From contig JADJOT010000003.1 in NCBI GenBank assembly GCA_016713625.1, positions 62,001 through 126,000 of the forward strand: DNA of 64,000 nt. Reading direction: 5' to 3'. Position 1 is the first letter of the stretch; every line of letters begins with the position of its first letter. This DNA is from Candidatus Accumulibacter affinis (lineage in GTDB: Bacteria > Pseudomonadota > Gammaproteobacteria > Burkholderiales > Rhodocyclaceae). A program made the position numbers and the translations under genes. Shown piece after piece: positions 1-9,327 of the stretch. The notes under the pieces are model-generated. The model made no database searches. It saw only the letters and a list, made by a program, of their open reading frames with translations, and had not been told where the DNA came from.

Positions 1-300
1 GAGACTCGCCTGCTGGGTAGCCAGGACGACGGGCCACGACCGGTCGTCTATCGCCAGGGGGGCTGCGAGCGTTGCGATTTCCAGGGCTATCGTGGGCGCC
101 TGGCGATCATGGAACTGTTGCGGGTCAACGGCGACATGGACGAATTGATCGCTCGTCGCAGCACGGTGCGCGAGATGCGGCAGCTCGCCGACCGCCAAGG
201 CTTCGCCACCCTCGCCGATGACGGCCTGCGCCGCGTTCTCGACGGATCGACCTCGCTTGATGAAGTCTGCCGTGTTGTCGACCTGACCGACCGGATGTAG
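1..300 (+). CDS. GspE/PilB-type secretion ATPase, C-terminal end (partial)
   Basis: The reading frame is open from the first base of the window, so the gene starts upstream. The visible 99 residues are the C-terminal end of a hexameric type II secretion / type IV pilus assembly ATPase. They carry the second half of the zinc-binding tetracysteine motif (GCERC at about codons 21-25) followed by the family signature GYRGR and then the conserved MELL helix. The stop lies 5 bases before the GspF-like gene, so the two are one operon. The protein would power pseudopilus or pilus assembly from the cytoplasmic side. Whether it is GspE, PilB or MshE cannot be decided from this fragment. Confidence 0.88.
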   Translation, partial: ETRLLGSQDDGPRPVVYRQGGCERCDFQGYRGRLAIMELLRVNGDMDELIARRSTVREMRQLADRQGFATLADDGLRRVLDGSTSLDEVCRVVDLTDRM

Positions 301-305
301 CAACC

Positions 306-1508
306 GTGCCGCTCTACACCTACAAGGCAGTCAGCCCCGAAGGACGCATGCGTCTTGGCAGGATCGACGCCGTCAACCTGGTGGACCTCGAAATGCGGCT
401 GCGGCGTATGGAACTCGACCTGGTCAGCGGCGAACTCGTTAGCCACCGCGGCCTGCTCGCCGGCGCTGGCGTGCCGCGTCGCGAAATCATCCACTTCTGC
501 TTCCATCTTCAGCAACTGGTGCGCGCCGGCGTGCCCATCCTCGAAGGCCTGACCGACCTGCGCGACAGCCTCGAACACGCGCGCTTCCGGGAAGTGGTGG
601 CCAGCCTGATCGAGTCGATCGAAGGCGGCCAGACCCTCTCACAGGCCATGGACAATCATCGCCGCGTTTTTGACAAGGTCTTTGTCAGCCTGATCCGCTC
701 TGGCGAAGCGACCGGCCACTTGCCGGAGGTGTTGCACAGCCTCAACGAATCGTTGAAATGGGAGGACGAGCTCGCCTCGCAAACAAAAAGGGTGATTGCC
801 TACCCGGCATTCGTTGCCGGCATTGTATTGGCTGCCACTTTTTTCTTGATGGTCTACCTGGTGCCGCAGCTCAAGCTGTTCGTCAGGAACATGGGGCAGG
901 TACTGCCGATCCAGACACAGATTCTCTTCTTCGTTTCCGACCTGATGGTCGCCTATTGGTACCTGCTGCTACTGTTGCCGGTGCTCGGCGTGCTCGGACT
1001 GCGGCTCGTGCTGCGCAGCAACCCGCTGGCACGCTTCCAGTTTGACGGCCTCAAACTGAAGCTCCCGCTGTTTGGCGACATCCAGCGAAAAATCGTTCTC
1101 TCGCGTTTCGCCAACACCTTCGCCCTGCTCTACGCTTCCGGGATTCCCATTATCGAGTCGATTCGCACGACTCAGGACGTCGTCGGCAACCTGGTCATTC
1201 GTCGTGGGCTCGAACGTGTCGAACAACTGATCGGCGAGGGACAGAATGTGACCGCCGCCTTTCACAGCACGGGGTTTTTCCCGCCGCTGGTGATCCGCAT
1301 GCTGCGCGTCGGCGAGAGCACCGGTGCCCTGGATCATGCACTGCTGAATGTCAGTTATTTCTATAACCGTGACGTCCGGGAGTCGGTCCAGAAAATGCAG
1401 CAGTTGATCGAGCCGTTGCTCACCGTCGTCATGGGCGGCCTGCTCGGGTGGATCATGCTGTCGGTCCTCGGACCAGTCTATGACGTGATCAGCAAAATCA
1501 AGGCCTGA
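306..1508 (+). CDS. Type II secretion system F family inner-membrane protein (GspF/PilC-like)
   Basis: The 400-residue length is normal for GspF/PilC, the polytopic platform protein that couples the assembly ATPase to the growing pseudopilus. It starts with the typical PLYTYKAV beta strand and contains two T2SSF repeats, roughly residues 60-190 and 265-390. Three hydrophobic segments are visible at about 168-190, 210-235 and 370-395. The start is GTG, 5 bases after the upstream ATPase stop. The following gene begins 4 bases after this stop, so translation is probably coupled. No oddities were seen. Confidence 0.93.
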   Translation: MPLYTYKAVSPEGRMRLGRIDAVNLVDLEMRLRRMELDLVSGELVSHRGLLAGAGVPRREIIHFCFHLQQLVRAGVPILEGLTDLRDSLEHARFREVVASLIESIEGGQTLSQAMDNHRRVFDKVFVSLIRSGEATGHLPEVLHSLNESLKWEDELASQTKRVIAYPAFVAGIVLAATFFLMVYLVPQLKLFVRNMGQVLPIQTQILFFVSDLMVAYWYLLLLLPVLGVLGLRLVLRSNPLARFQFDGLKLKLPLFGDIQRKIVLSRFANTFALLYASGIPIIESIRTTQDVVGNLVIRRGLERVEQLIGEGQNVTAAFHSTGFFPPLVIRMLRVGESTGALDHALLNVSYFYNRDVRESVQKMQQLIEPLLTVVMGGLLGWIMLSVLGPVYDVISKIKA

Positions 1509-1512
1509 CCTG

Positions 1513-3054
1513 ATGAGATCCCGCCGCCTCATCTATTTCGGCGCACAACAGGTGCGGACCTTCCACTGGCGAGCCGGGGTGCTCACCGAAGAGGCTGTCT
1601 TTGACGCCGGAGAAGCCGGCAAGCAACGCTTTGCCAGCTACCTCGCGGCAAACCCGAAAAGCATCTTCACGATCCTTGCCAACGTCTCGGACGAAGGCTT
1701 TCACAGCGAAACCATCCCCTTCCTGCGGGGCGCGGATCGACAGGCAATCATCACCCGCAAGCTTGGGCAGCAGTTTTTCAATGCCACGCTAACGACATCG
1801 ATCTCTCTGGGACATGAAAAATCCCGCCGCAAGGACGAGCGCATCCTGCTCGCCGCGCTCACCAGCAACGAGTTTTTTGCTCCCTGGCTGCTTGCCTTGG
1901 CGACGGCCGGGGCGCCCCTTGCCGGCATTTATTCACTGCCCCTGCTCGGGCCATTGCTGGCCAGAAAGCTCGGTATCCCCGATGAGCGCTGCCTGCTGTT
2001 GACGATTCAGGACCAGAGCATTCGCCAGAGTTACCTGGAAAAAGGCGAACTCCATTTCAGCCGCCTCACTCCCCTGCAAAACAGCAGCATCGAAAGCATG
2101 GCGCAGACATTTGCCAGCGAAAGCCGGAAACTTCAACAGTACCTGGTCAGTCAGCGCCTGCTCGGTCGCCAGCAGCGAATCACCGCCTATCTGCTGGTGC
2201 ACGCCGCTGCGCGAAAAGTGGTCGAAAGCCACTGTACCGAAAGCGTGAACTTGTCGTTTGCCATTCTCGATATGGATGACTGCGCGCACTGGTGCAAGCT
2301 CAAGACCGTACCCACCGACACCCATTGCGAGCCGCTGTTTCTGCATCTGCTGGCAACCAGCCCGCCGCGCACCCAGTTCGCCAGCGACGCGCAACGTCAT
2401 GACTATCAGCTCTGGCGGCTTCGCTCAGCTCTCCGGCGTACTGGAGCAGTAGTGCTGCTGGGCTCCCTGCTGTGGGCCGGGAAACAGACCTATGATGCCC
2501 ACCACCTCAATCAGGAGATCCACATCATCCAGGCGGAAGCGGCGCTGTCCCGGCAGCGCTACGACCAGATCCTCAAGACCTTTCCACCAATCCCGACCAG
2601 CAACGAGAACCTGCGCCGGGTCATCAATCGCTACCTCGATCTGGAAAAAGGCAGCGGCTCCCCCACCTACCTGTGGCGTGAAATCAGTCGCGCCCTGCAA
2701 GGCGCAGCGGCGGTTGAACTCGACGGCATCGAATGGAAGGTGGCGGCAGCGCAAGCCCCCAGAGTTGCCGCCCGTAGCGACGCGCAGCGCTACGAGCCGC
2801 CGCCGGCCAACAGCGAGGTCGCGGTCGTTCGCGGTACGCTGCGACTTGGGCCGGACAGCCACCCGCGACAGGTGCTGGCGGTGTTCAATCATCTCCTGGA
2901 CACGCTGAAGCGCAATCCGCAACTGCAGGTCGAGGTGCTTCAGCAGCCGTTTGACGTCGAGTCCGGCAAGGCCCTCAAGAGCGGCGAGGCCGCGGTCGAA
3001 GACCGGCAGCCGCGCTCTTTCAAACTGCAGATTCGTAGAACGATCGGGACATGA
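1513..3054 (+). CDS. PilM/PilN-like fused pilus assembly protein (probable)
   Basis: This is a 513-residue protein with a long soluble N-terminal part (about 1-305), one membrane segment near residues 310-330 (VVLLGSLLWAG), and a roughly 180-residue C-terminal part. That layout matches an actin-like PilM/GspL cytoplasmic domain joined to a PilN-like single-pass periplasmic protein. Its position between a GspF-like platform gene and a PilO-like gene is where pilM and pilN normally lie. The following gene overlaps it by 4 bases. I do not see strong ASKHA phosphate motifs, so the PilM part may be degenerate, as in GspL or MshI. The assignment rests on architecture and context rather than on a specific motif. 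Confidence 0.6.
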   Translation: MRSRRLIYFGAQQVRTFHWRAGVLTEEAVFDAGEAGKQRFASYLAANPKSIFTILANVSDEGFHSETIPFLRGADRQAIITRKLGQQFFNATLTTSISLGHEKSRRKDERILLAALTSNEFFAPWLLALATAGAPLAGIYSLPLLGPLLARKLGIPDERCLLLTIQDQSIRQSYLEKGELHFSRLTPLQNSSIESMAQTFASESRKLQQYLVSQRLLGRQQRITAYLLVHAAARKVVESHCTESVNLSFAILDMDDCAHWCKLKTVPTDTHCEPLFLHLLATSPPRTQFASDAQRHDYQLWRLRSALRRTGAVVLLGSLLWAGKQTYDAHHLNQEIHIIQAEAALSRQRYDQILKTFPPIPTSNENLRRVINRYLDLEKGSGSPTYLWREISRALQGAAAVELDGIEWKVAAAQAPRVAARSDAQRYEPPPANSEVAVVRGTLRLGPDSHPRQVLAVFNHLLDTLKRNPQLQVEVLQQPFDVESGKALKSGEAAVEDRQPRSFKLQIRRTIGT

Positions 3055-3668
3055 AGCTGGCCCCCGGCGATCTTGGCAAACTGCAATCGAGCATCCTGGC
3101 AGCCGTCCTGATGTTGGCCGCTGCCGGTGCGCTGCTGCTGGTCTCGCAGCAGCGCACCGGCAGCGCGCAACTTGCCAGGCTTGCCGCCATCGCCGAGCGC
3201 GAGGCGGCGGACGGAAAGCTCAAGCGCGTGCGTGAGGAAGAAAACGAGATCAAGCAGAAATCAGTCCTTTTCAACCGGCTGCAGGAGCGTGGCATGATTG
3301 GCGAAGAGCAGCGCCTGGAATGGGTGGAACTGCTCAAGGACATTCGTGACCAACGGCGTCTGATCGATTTGCAATACGAGATCGCGCCGCAGCGTTTGCT
3401 CGATGGCCAGCCGAGCGGCGATTTTGTCTTCTCCGCCAGCAGCATGAAAGTACAGTTGAAATTGCTTCACGAAGAAGATCTGACACGGCTGCTAAGCGAT
3501 CTCGGCCGCCAGGCGAAGGCGCTGATCCTGATCAAGGGCTGCAACGTCGAGCGCTTGCCGGCAAGTACCGACGAGCGTGGCAGCGCTGTTGCATACCTGC
3601 GGGCGGATTGTGAAATCGACTGGCTGACCCTGCACGAAGCAGGCCGGACGCGGGAAAGGGAAAACTAG
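3051..3668 (+). CDS. PilO/GspM-like inner-membrane pilus assembly protein (probable)
   Basis: The 205-residue protein has a short cytoplasmic N-terminus, one hydrophobic segment at about residues 13-33 (AAVLMLAAAGALLLV), a charged coiled-coil-like stretch (about 40-80) and a small periplasmic domain. This is the layout of PilO and GspM, which pair with PilN/GspL to form the inner-membrane alignment complex. The ATG overlaps the stop of the PilM/N-like gene (ATGA type), so the two are translationally coupled. The sequence is not specific enough to choose between PilO, GspM and MshJ. Confidence 0.6.
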   Translation: MKLAPGDLGKLQSSILAAVLMLAAAGALLLVSQQRTGSAQLARLAAIAEREAADGKLKRVREEENEIKQKSVLFNRLQERGMIGEEQRLEWVELLKDIRDQRRLIDLQYEIAPQRLLDGQPSGDFVFSASSMKVQLKLLHEEDLTRLLSDLGRQAKALILIKGCNVERLPASTDERGSAVAYLRADCEIDWLTLHEAGRTREREN

Positions 3669-3671
3669 TCG

Positions 3672-4133
3672 ATGACCAGGACCTCCGTGGTGGCAGTGCA
3701 AGTGATCCCGCTGGCCGTGGCTAGCTGGCTGCTCTGCGGATGCCCGACAGCAACCGCTGAAGAAGCACTCGGGCGCCTGTTTTACACCCCCGAGCGCCGC
3801 CAGCAACTCGACCACCAGCGAGAAATGAACACGCTCGAAAAACAGCAGGTCACCGCTGATCCGACGCTTACGGTCGACGGTATCGTCACGCGCAGCAGCG
3901 GCAAGCGCACCGCCTGGATCAACGGCATCCCACAGCATGAATATGAGACCGCGAATGGCTTGACGGTGACGCCGCGGCACGGAGAGCCGGGAAAGGTGGT
4001 GATTCGCGCCAACGATTCACCATCCGCCAGGACGCGTGTCGGCGAGACGGTGAACCGCAGCAGCGGCGAATCGCAGGACCTGCTGAACGGTGGGCAGCTG
4101 CGGGTTCATGCCGGGCCAAAGGTGGCCAGGTAG
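3672..4133 (+). CDS. Small exported protein of the pilus operon (MshK/PilP/GspB-like)
   Basis: This 153-residue protein begins with a signal sequence ending around residues 22-28. The LLCGC segment could be a lipobox (acylated Cys 24), or cleavage could follow the ATA at 27-29. The early mature motif GRLFYTPERR resembles small periplasmic partners in MSHA-type and GspB-type systems, which link the inner-membrane complex to the secretin. It starts 3 bases after the PilO-like stop and ends 3 bases before the next gene, inside the same operon. Its function is inferred from position. The C-terminal half is polar and without recognisable motifs. Confidence 0.5.
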   Translation: MTRTSVVAVQVIPLAVASWLLCGCPTATAEEALGRLFYTPERRQQLDHQREMNTLEKQQVTADPTLTVDGIVTRSSGKRTAWINGIPQHEYETANGLTVTPRHGEPGKVVIRANDSPSARTRVGETVNRSSGESQDLLNGGQLRVHAGPKVAR

Positions 4134-4136
4134 ACC

Positions 4137-5498
4137 ATGCTGCAAATGGCGGTGAGGACTGCTATCCAGCTGGCGTCGATCGTCGATCCTGGTACCCGTG
4201 CCGCGCGCAGCGTCCCGGTGAGCCGCAAGCAACTCCAGAGCGGTGTCGCGCTGCTAGCCATGCTCACCCTGCTGACTCTTTGGGGGCTGTATCTGTTTCT
4301 CGGACAGCTCAGCGCCAGGCAGCTGCAAATGGTACGCGAACAGAGCTCTGCCGCGGCGATGGCCAGTGCCCGGGAAACACTGATTGGCGATGCGATTTCC
4401 GCGCGCTCCGGCGACACCCCGCGGCCGTCAATCAACGATGCGGGATATCTGCGCCTGCCCGACCTGGGGACGGGAATTGGCGGAGCGCCCGCTGAGGGGG
4501 GGGCTGCGGGGGTCTTTACCGGTAGCGGCAAGGATCTCTCCGTAATCGGCAAGTTTCCGTGGAAAACCCTGGCCACCGAACCCTTGCGTGACACGCAGGG
4601 AGAATGCCTTTGGTATGTGGTTGCCGGTCGCTTCCAGATCGCCCCGAAGACGGACGCGCCGATGAACTGGGATACCCAGGGCCAGATCGACATCATTGAT
4701 CGCAGCGGCAGGATCATCGCCAGGAATCTTGTCGCGCTCATCGTCGCCCCCGGAGAGCCCGTGGACGGACAGAGTCGAGGGCTGACCGACCCGACGTACG
4801 AACAATGTGGTGGCAACTACGACGCCCGAAACTACCTGGATGCCTTCGATCTCGCCAACGCCATCGCCAACGATGTCAACTACTTCCCTGGTAGCACGAA
4901 CAACAGAGTAGCCTCGGACACCATTAACAAGCAGTTTGTGGTGGCCAACACCGGTCATTACAACGATCGCTTCCTTTCCATCACAGCTGACGAAATCTTT
5001 GATCGCGTCATCCGACGCAGCGATTTCGCGACGGCGATCGCCAACCTGCTTGACGATCCTGACTTGCGAAAGCGGGCCGAAACGGGACACCCAGAAACGG
5101 TAGCCGTGTCATCTGGGGCAGGAAAGGAAAAAGGCACCGATAACCTGATAGGTCCAAACAACCTGATTTGCAACTACATCGCCGACCTCAACAATCGTGA
5201 GTTTTGCAGGAATTGGTGGGAAATGCTCTTCCTGACACAGCTTTCAACGCCGTCGCGGATTACCATCGATGGTAATCCGGCGCCTCTTGATTGCAACCGT
5301 GTATTGATCTTTGCCGGCCGAAAGGCGGGGCTCCAAACTCGTAGTTCGGTGCCCGAAAAGAGAAACAAGGAAAACTACCTCGAGTCTCCCAACCTCGCTT
5401 CGTTCAGCGTACCTAGCAGCACGTCCAGCAACTTCGGCGGCGTATCGGTTTTCGACTGGCGGAACCCGGGTGCCGATATCGTCAGGTGTCTGCCATGA
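4137..5498 (+). CDS. PilX-like membrane-anchored pilus-associated protein, unknown function
   Basis: The 453-residue protein has a single hydrophobic segment at about residues 37-60, starting SGVALLAMLTLL. This resembles the N-terminal helix of PilX-type minor pilin proteins, which begin with a similar GVALL motif but lack a standard Glu5 prepilin site. The rest is predicted extracytoplasmic and has several cysteines. The start shown is the first ATG; a second ATG three codons later is equally possible. It overlaps the downstream pseudopilin gene by 13 bases. The position suggests a large surface or tip component of the pseudopilus. I do not recognise a catalytic domain. Confidence 0.5.
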   Translation: MLQMAVRTAIQLASIVDPGTRAARSVPVSRKQLQSGVALLAMLTLLTLWGLYLFLGQLSARQLQMVREQSSAAAMASARETLIGDAISARSGDTPRPSINDAGYLRLPDLGTGIGGAPAEGGAAGVFTGSGKDLSVIGKFPWKTLATEPLRDTQGECLWYVVAGRFQIAPKTDAPMNWDTQGQIDIIDRSGRIIARNLVALIVAPGEPVDGQSRGLTDPTYEQCGGNYDARNYLDAFDLANAIANDVNYFPGSTNNRVASDTINKQFVVANTGHYNDRFLSITADEIFDRVIRRSDFATAIANLLDDPDLRKRAETGHPETVAVSSGAGKEKGTDNLIGPNNLICNYIADLNNREFCRNWWEMLFLTQLSTPSRITIDGNPAPLDCNRVLIFAGRKAGLQTRSSVPEKRNKENYLESPNLASFSVPSSTSSNFGGVSVFDWRNPGADIVRCLP

Positions 5499-6277
5499 CG
5501 TCCGAGTGTCGGCTGCTGCGCCAGGATCGCGGATTCACCCTGACCGAACTGGCCGTTGTAATGGTCATCGCCGCCCTGCTGGTGGGCGGGCTGCTGCTCC
5601 CATTGTCGGCGCAACTCGACGTCCGCAACCTCAATGACAACAGAAAAGCCATGGCGGAGGTCCGTGAGGCGCTGCTCGGCTTTGCCGCAGCCAACGGCCG
5701 CTTGCCTTGCCCCGCGGCGACGACAACAGCCAGCGAGGTTGCCGGTGCGGGTGTCGAGTCTGCTCTGGTCAGCGGCGTTTGTCCGAACCACACCGGCGTC
5801 CTGCCGTGGGCGACTCTGGGAGTCTCCGAAGGTGACGCCTGGGGACACCGCTTCACTTACCGTGTTTCACCGGTATTCGTGCAAAGCGTCCCACCGCCTG
5901 GCACTGCCTGGCCTTCCCCATGCACGACCAATCCGCAAAACGCAGCCTTTGTCTTGTGCTCGCGAGGCGAGTTGGACATCCTGTCATCCACCGGCGGGAA
6001 CGGAATTGCCAGCGACGTTCCAGCGGTTATCATTTCTCACGGCAAGAATGGTAACGGTGCTTATACCGCCGAGGGAACGCAGTTAGCTGTCGGCAGTGAT
6101 GCGGATGAACGGGAGAATCAGATCGTTTCCTCGGGGGCGACCGGCTGGACGGACGACGGCATGGCAAAAAAGTTTGTCAAAAGGTCGACTCCGACCGCGA
6201 GCTACGACGATGAAGTCGTGTGGATTCCCCCTGGTCTGCTGTTCAACCGCATGATCACTGCCGGCAGGCTGCCTTGA
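5486..6277 (+). CDS. Prepilin-type N-terminal cleavage/methylation protein (pseudopilin)
   Basis: This has a clear type IV prepilin signature: a basic leader, then the PilD cleavage site as G/FTLTELAVVM with Glu at mature position 5. A 20-residue hydrophobic helix follows, and then a globular domain of about 200 residues. The 263-residue size is larger than a major pseudopilin (about 150), so it is probably a minor or GspK/H-like subunit. Two starts are possible; the ATG at 5495 removes the overlap with the PilX-like gene. It would be processed by a prepilin peptidase not present in this window. It closes the secretion operon; the cyclase gene follows within 15 bases. Confidence 0.75.
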   Translation: MSAMTSECRLLRQDRGFTLTELAVVMVIAALLVGGLLLPLSAQLDVRNLNDNRKAMAEVREALLGFAAANGRLPCPAATTTASEVAGAGVESALVSGVCPNHTGVLPWATLGVSEGDAWGHRFTYRVSPVFVQSVPPPGTAWPSPCTTNPQNAAFVLCSRGELDILSSTGGNGIASDVPAVIISHGKNGNGAYTAEGTQLAVGSDADERENQIVSSGATGWTDDGMAKKFVKRSTPTASYDDEVVWIPPGLLFNRMITAGRLP

Positions 6278-6291
6278 TCGCCACCCATCCG

Positions 6292-7572
6292 ATGACTGCC
6301 GGCCAGACCTTCGTCAGCAGGCTGCGCAACGCCGGCATTTCCGACGCTGACTCTGATGAACTGCGTTTGCAGAAGTCGCTGCTTTTCTTTGCCACCGGCC
6401 TGATCTGCCTGGCCTCGGTGGTCTGGCTGTTGATCTACTGGCAACTCGGGCCCCGCTTCTCGTCCAACCTCCCTTTTGCCCTGCAATTGCTGCTGGTCGG
6501 CAATCTACTGGTCTATCTGAAGACCCTCGACTTTCATGTCTTCCGTTTGATCCAGCTATCGCTGTTCCTGTTCACGCCTTTCGTTGCGCAGTGGAGCATC
6601 GGCAGTTTCATCACCGCCAGCGGCATCAGCCTCTGGGCGCTGCTGGCACCGATCGGCGCGGTGCTGTTCATCGGTCCGCGGGATTCGGGAGCCTGGTTCT
6701 TTGCCTATGTTTTTCTCACCGTGCTCTCGGGTGGCTTCGATTATTACCTTGCCGACTCGCCGAGCCTGACGCACTACAAGGTGCCGCCGCAGACCGCGGC
6801 TTTCTTCTTCGCCCTCAACTTTGCTGCCGTATCGACCATTGTCTATCTGCTGCTGCGTTACTCGGACGCGGAAAAGCACCGCGCCCAGCAGCGCCTGCAG
6901 GAAGCTCACCGCTTGCTGCAAGTCGAGCAGGAGCGCTCGGAACGGCTACTGCTGAACATCCTTCCCGGACCGATTGCCGAGCGCCTGAAGAACAGTGATC
7001 AAACAATTGCGGATGGTTTTGCCGAGGTTTCGGTGATGTTCGCCGACATTGTGAACTTCACCCGCGTTGCCGAGGGGCTGACCCCGCAGCAGGTATTCGC
7101 CATGCTCAACAAGATCTTCTCCTGCTTCGACGGACTCGCCGAGCAGTATGGTCTCGAAAAGATCAAGACCATCGGTGATGCCTACATGGTCGCCGCTGGT
7201 CTCGATGAGCACGGCGGCAATCCTGCCGAGTCGCTGGCCGACATGGCGCTGGAGATGTGTCGGCTGTTGCACCACGACTTCAGCATCAACGAGATGCGCC
7301 TCGAACTGCGCATCGGTATCGGTACCGGGCCGGTGGTTGCCGGCGTGGTGGGCAAGAAGAAGTTTATCTACGATCTCTGGGGAGATACGGTGAACATCGC
7401 CAGCCGGGTGACCAGCGAAGGCATTCCGGGGGTCGTCCAGGTCGATGAGCGAACCTACCAACGCCTGCATCAGTGCTTCGACTTTCGGGAACCCCTGACG
7501 TTGCATCTGAAGGGCAAGGGCAACATGGTCGTGCATCGCCTGATCGGCCGTCGCGGCGCCAGCAACGCCTAG
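6292..7572 (+). CDS. Membrane-bound class III adenylate/guanylate cyclase
   Basis: This protein of about 426 residues has an N-terminal membrane domain of roughly six helices (about residues 25-190), a coiled-coil linker (about 195-225) and a C-terminal class III cyclase catalytic domain (about 235-420). Metal-binding aspartates are visible in FADIVNF and in the GDAY motif, and the nucleotide-binding loop is LWGDTVNIASR. The start at 6292 is preferred over a TTG at 6274 that overlaps the upstream stop. It directly follows the pseudopilin operon, so its cyclic nucleotide may be linked to the pilus system; that is inference. Its 3' end overlaps the convergent histidine kinase gene by 4 bases. 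Confidence 0.88.
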   Translation: MTAGQTFVSRLRNAGISDADSDELRLQKSLLFFATGLICLASVVWLLIYWQLGPRFSSNLPFALQLLLVGNLLVYLKTLDFHVFRLIQLSLFLFTPFVAQWSIGSFITASGISLWALLAPIGAVLFIGPRDSGAWFFAYVFLTVLSGGFDYYLADSPSLTHYKVPPQTAAFFFALNFAAVSTIVYLLLRYSDAEKHRAQQRLQEAHRLLQVEQERSERLLLNILPGPIAERLKNSDQTIADGFAEVSVMFADIVNFTRVAEGLTPQQVFAMLNKIFSCFDGLAEQYGLEKIKTIGDAYMVAAGLDEHGGNPAESLADMALEMCRLLHHDFSINEMRLELRIGIGTGPVVAGVVGKKKFIYDLWGDTVNIASRVTSEGIPGVVQVDERTYQRLHQCFDFREPLTLHLKGKGNMVVHRLIGRRGASNA

Positions 7573-9287
7573 CTGGCCGGGGCGTCGCCCACTGACCGCC
7601 GGCGCAGCTCGAAGCATACCCGGCCGGTGACGTTGCTGGCCAGGCGCAATTCGTAGCCGCAGCTTTCCGCCTGCCGTGCCGCATGATAGAGCCCGACGCC
7701 AAGGCCACTCGCGGAGGCGACCGGCGCCCGCAGCAGGTCGGCAAGGACCTCTTCGCCGAGCGCGCTGCCGCTATCGCAAACGCGCAGCAACGATGCGTCG
7801 GCGGCGAGCGTGATGCGCACTTGCAAAGCGCTTTGGCCTCGACTCTTGAGCAGCGCATTCTGCAACAGGTTGTCGGTGACGCTGTCGAACAACGCAGCCG
7901 GCAGCAGGGCATCCGGATCCGGGTCCAGCGGCGCGAAGGTGACCGGAGAATGGGCGTAGCGCTGCTGCTGGAGCGTCCACCACAGGTCCACCGGCAAAAC
8001 ACCGCCGGCGTCGCTTTGCGGCCTCTGCAGCTTGCCCAGGGTCTGCTGCAAGCGTTGCGTGATTTGCGGTAGCTGGCGCTGCAGCAACAGGTCGAGTCGG
8101 TCGCCGCTACTGCCATTCATGGTTTGTGCCAGATAACACAGATTGTTCAGCGCTTGCAGCAGGTTTTTCACATCATGGGTGAGGCGAGCACCGGTTTCAT
8201 GGATCGCTCGCAGGTAGCTCACCTGCTGCAACTCGCGCGCGCGCAGCTTGGCGATGTAGTGTTCATTGGCGAGTTGTGCCAGCAGATGGAAGTGCCAGAT
8301 CAACGCCGGACTCAGCTTGTGGCGGGTGTGCAGGGTGAGCAGCAAGGGTTGCCCCGGAAAATCATGGCGAAAACGCGACTCGCTGCCAAAGGTTCCGCGG
8401 CGCGTCCCGGCAACCCAATGGCCGCCGTCCACCCACGGTAGATCGAGCATTTCCTCGAGGGCCTGCGACAGGAACTCTTCCGGCAGACTCTGGCTGCTGG
8501 CGAGAATCGTCAGTCGATGTAGCCAGGTTTCAAACGGCAGTCCGATGGTCAGCAGATAGCGCGAGAAGAAGACCTCGATGCCGGTGAAGCCCGGGCGGGT
8601 GTTCCAGGTCCAGCCGATCAGCAGCAGCAGCACCGCAATCGTGATCAGCGTGTTGACGACGGCCTCGAAATACCCCGCCTGGCGCAGCAGCATGAACGCC
8701 AGGCTACCTAGTACCAGGACGGCAATCAGCAGAAAAATGAACAGGCTGTAGAACAGATCGAGCATTCCACTGCCGGGCCGATCGCTCTCCGGCGAGCGGG
8801 GCAAGAGCAGCATCAGAAAAAAAAAGGATGGCATTCCCCAGGCGAATTCGCGCTCCAGCGACGGGCCTCGCAGAGCGGCCAGGGGTACCACCTGCGGCAC
8901 CAGCCAGAACAGCAGCGCCGCGAGAAGGTAGGCAAAGGCAATCAGGTAGAAGACACGCGTCGGCCGATGATCAATGAACATCACCCGCCCGCCGACCAGC
9001 GCCGCGAGCAGAATAACCCAGACGATCAGTAGCCACCAGCCGTAGCCGACGACACCGCAGCCCAGGAGCAGCGCAATCACCGCCAGTCCGCTCCAATCCA
9101 CCCTACGTTCGGCGTGGATGAACGGCTGCCAGAGAATGAACAGACCGACACTCACCAGCCAGCACAGCAGGCCGATGGCCGTATTGACCCCGGCCAGCAA
9201 GGTCAGGTGCAGTGTCACCAGCAAAGAGATGAGCAGCCAGCGGTGGCGCTGACGCAAGGCGCTGCCCATGCGCTGGAGCAGGGTCAT
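7569..9287 (-). CDS. Membrane sensor histidine kinase, PrsK-like
   Basis: The 572-residue protein has a membrane domain of about seven to eight helices (residues 18-240), a GAF-sized linker (about 265-350), a dimerisation helix with phosphoacceptor His 371 in the motif THDVKN, and a C-terminal ATPase domain. The N box is DNLLQNAL, the G1 box is DSGSALG and the G2 box is GLGVGL. The HD-KN type phosphoacceptor box and the long membrane sensor resemble PrsK, the kinase that acts with the sigma-54 activator PrsR. No response regulator gene is adjacent. It is transcribed divergently from a pseudopilin gene with a sigma-54-type promoter, which suggests a regulatory link (inference). Confidence 0.85.
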   Translation of the reverse strand: MTLLQRMGSALRQRHRWLLISLLVTLHLTLLAGVNTAIGLLCWLVSVGLFILWQPFIHAERRVDWSGLAVIALLLGCGVVGYGWWLLIVWVILLAALVGGRVMFIDHRPTRVFYLIAFAYLLAALLFWLVPQVVPLAALRGPSLEREFAWGMPSFFFLMLLLPRSPESDRPGSGMLDLFYSLFIFLLIAVLVLGSLAFMLLRQAGYFEAVVNTLITIAVLLLLIGWTWNTRPGFTGIEVFFSRYLLTIGLPFETWLHRLTILASSQSLPEEFLSQALEEMLDLPWVDGGHWVAGTRRGTFGSESRFRHDFPGQPLLLTLHTRHKLSPALIWHFHLLAQLANEHYIAKLRARELQQVSYLRAIHETGARLTHDVKNLLQALNNLCYLAQTMNGSSGDRLDLLLQRQLPQITQRLQQTLGKLQRPQSDAGGVLPVDLWWTLQQQRYAHSPVTFAPLDPDPDALLPAALFDSVTDNLLQNALLKSRGQSALQVRITLAADASLLRVCDSGSALGEEVLADLLRAPVASASGLGVGLYHAARQAESCGYELRLASNVTGRVCFELRRRSVGDAPAS

Positions 9288-9327
9288 GCGCTGCGGCGAC
9301 CCCGAATCCGTCCGATTATGGACGATA

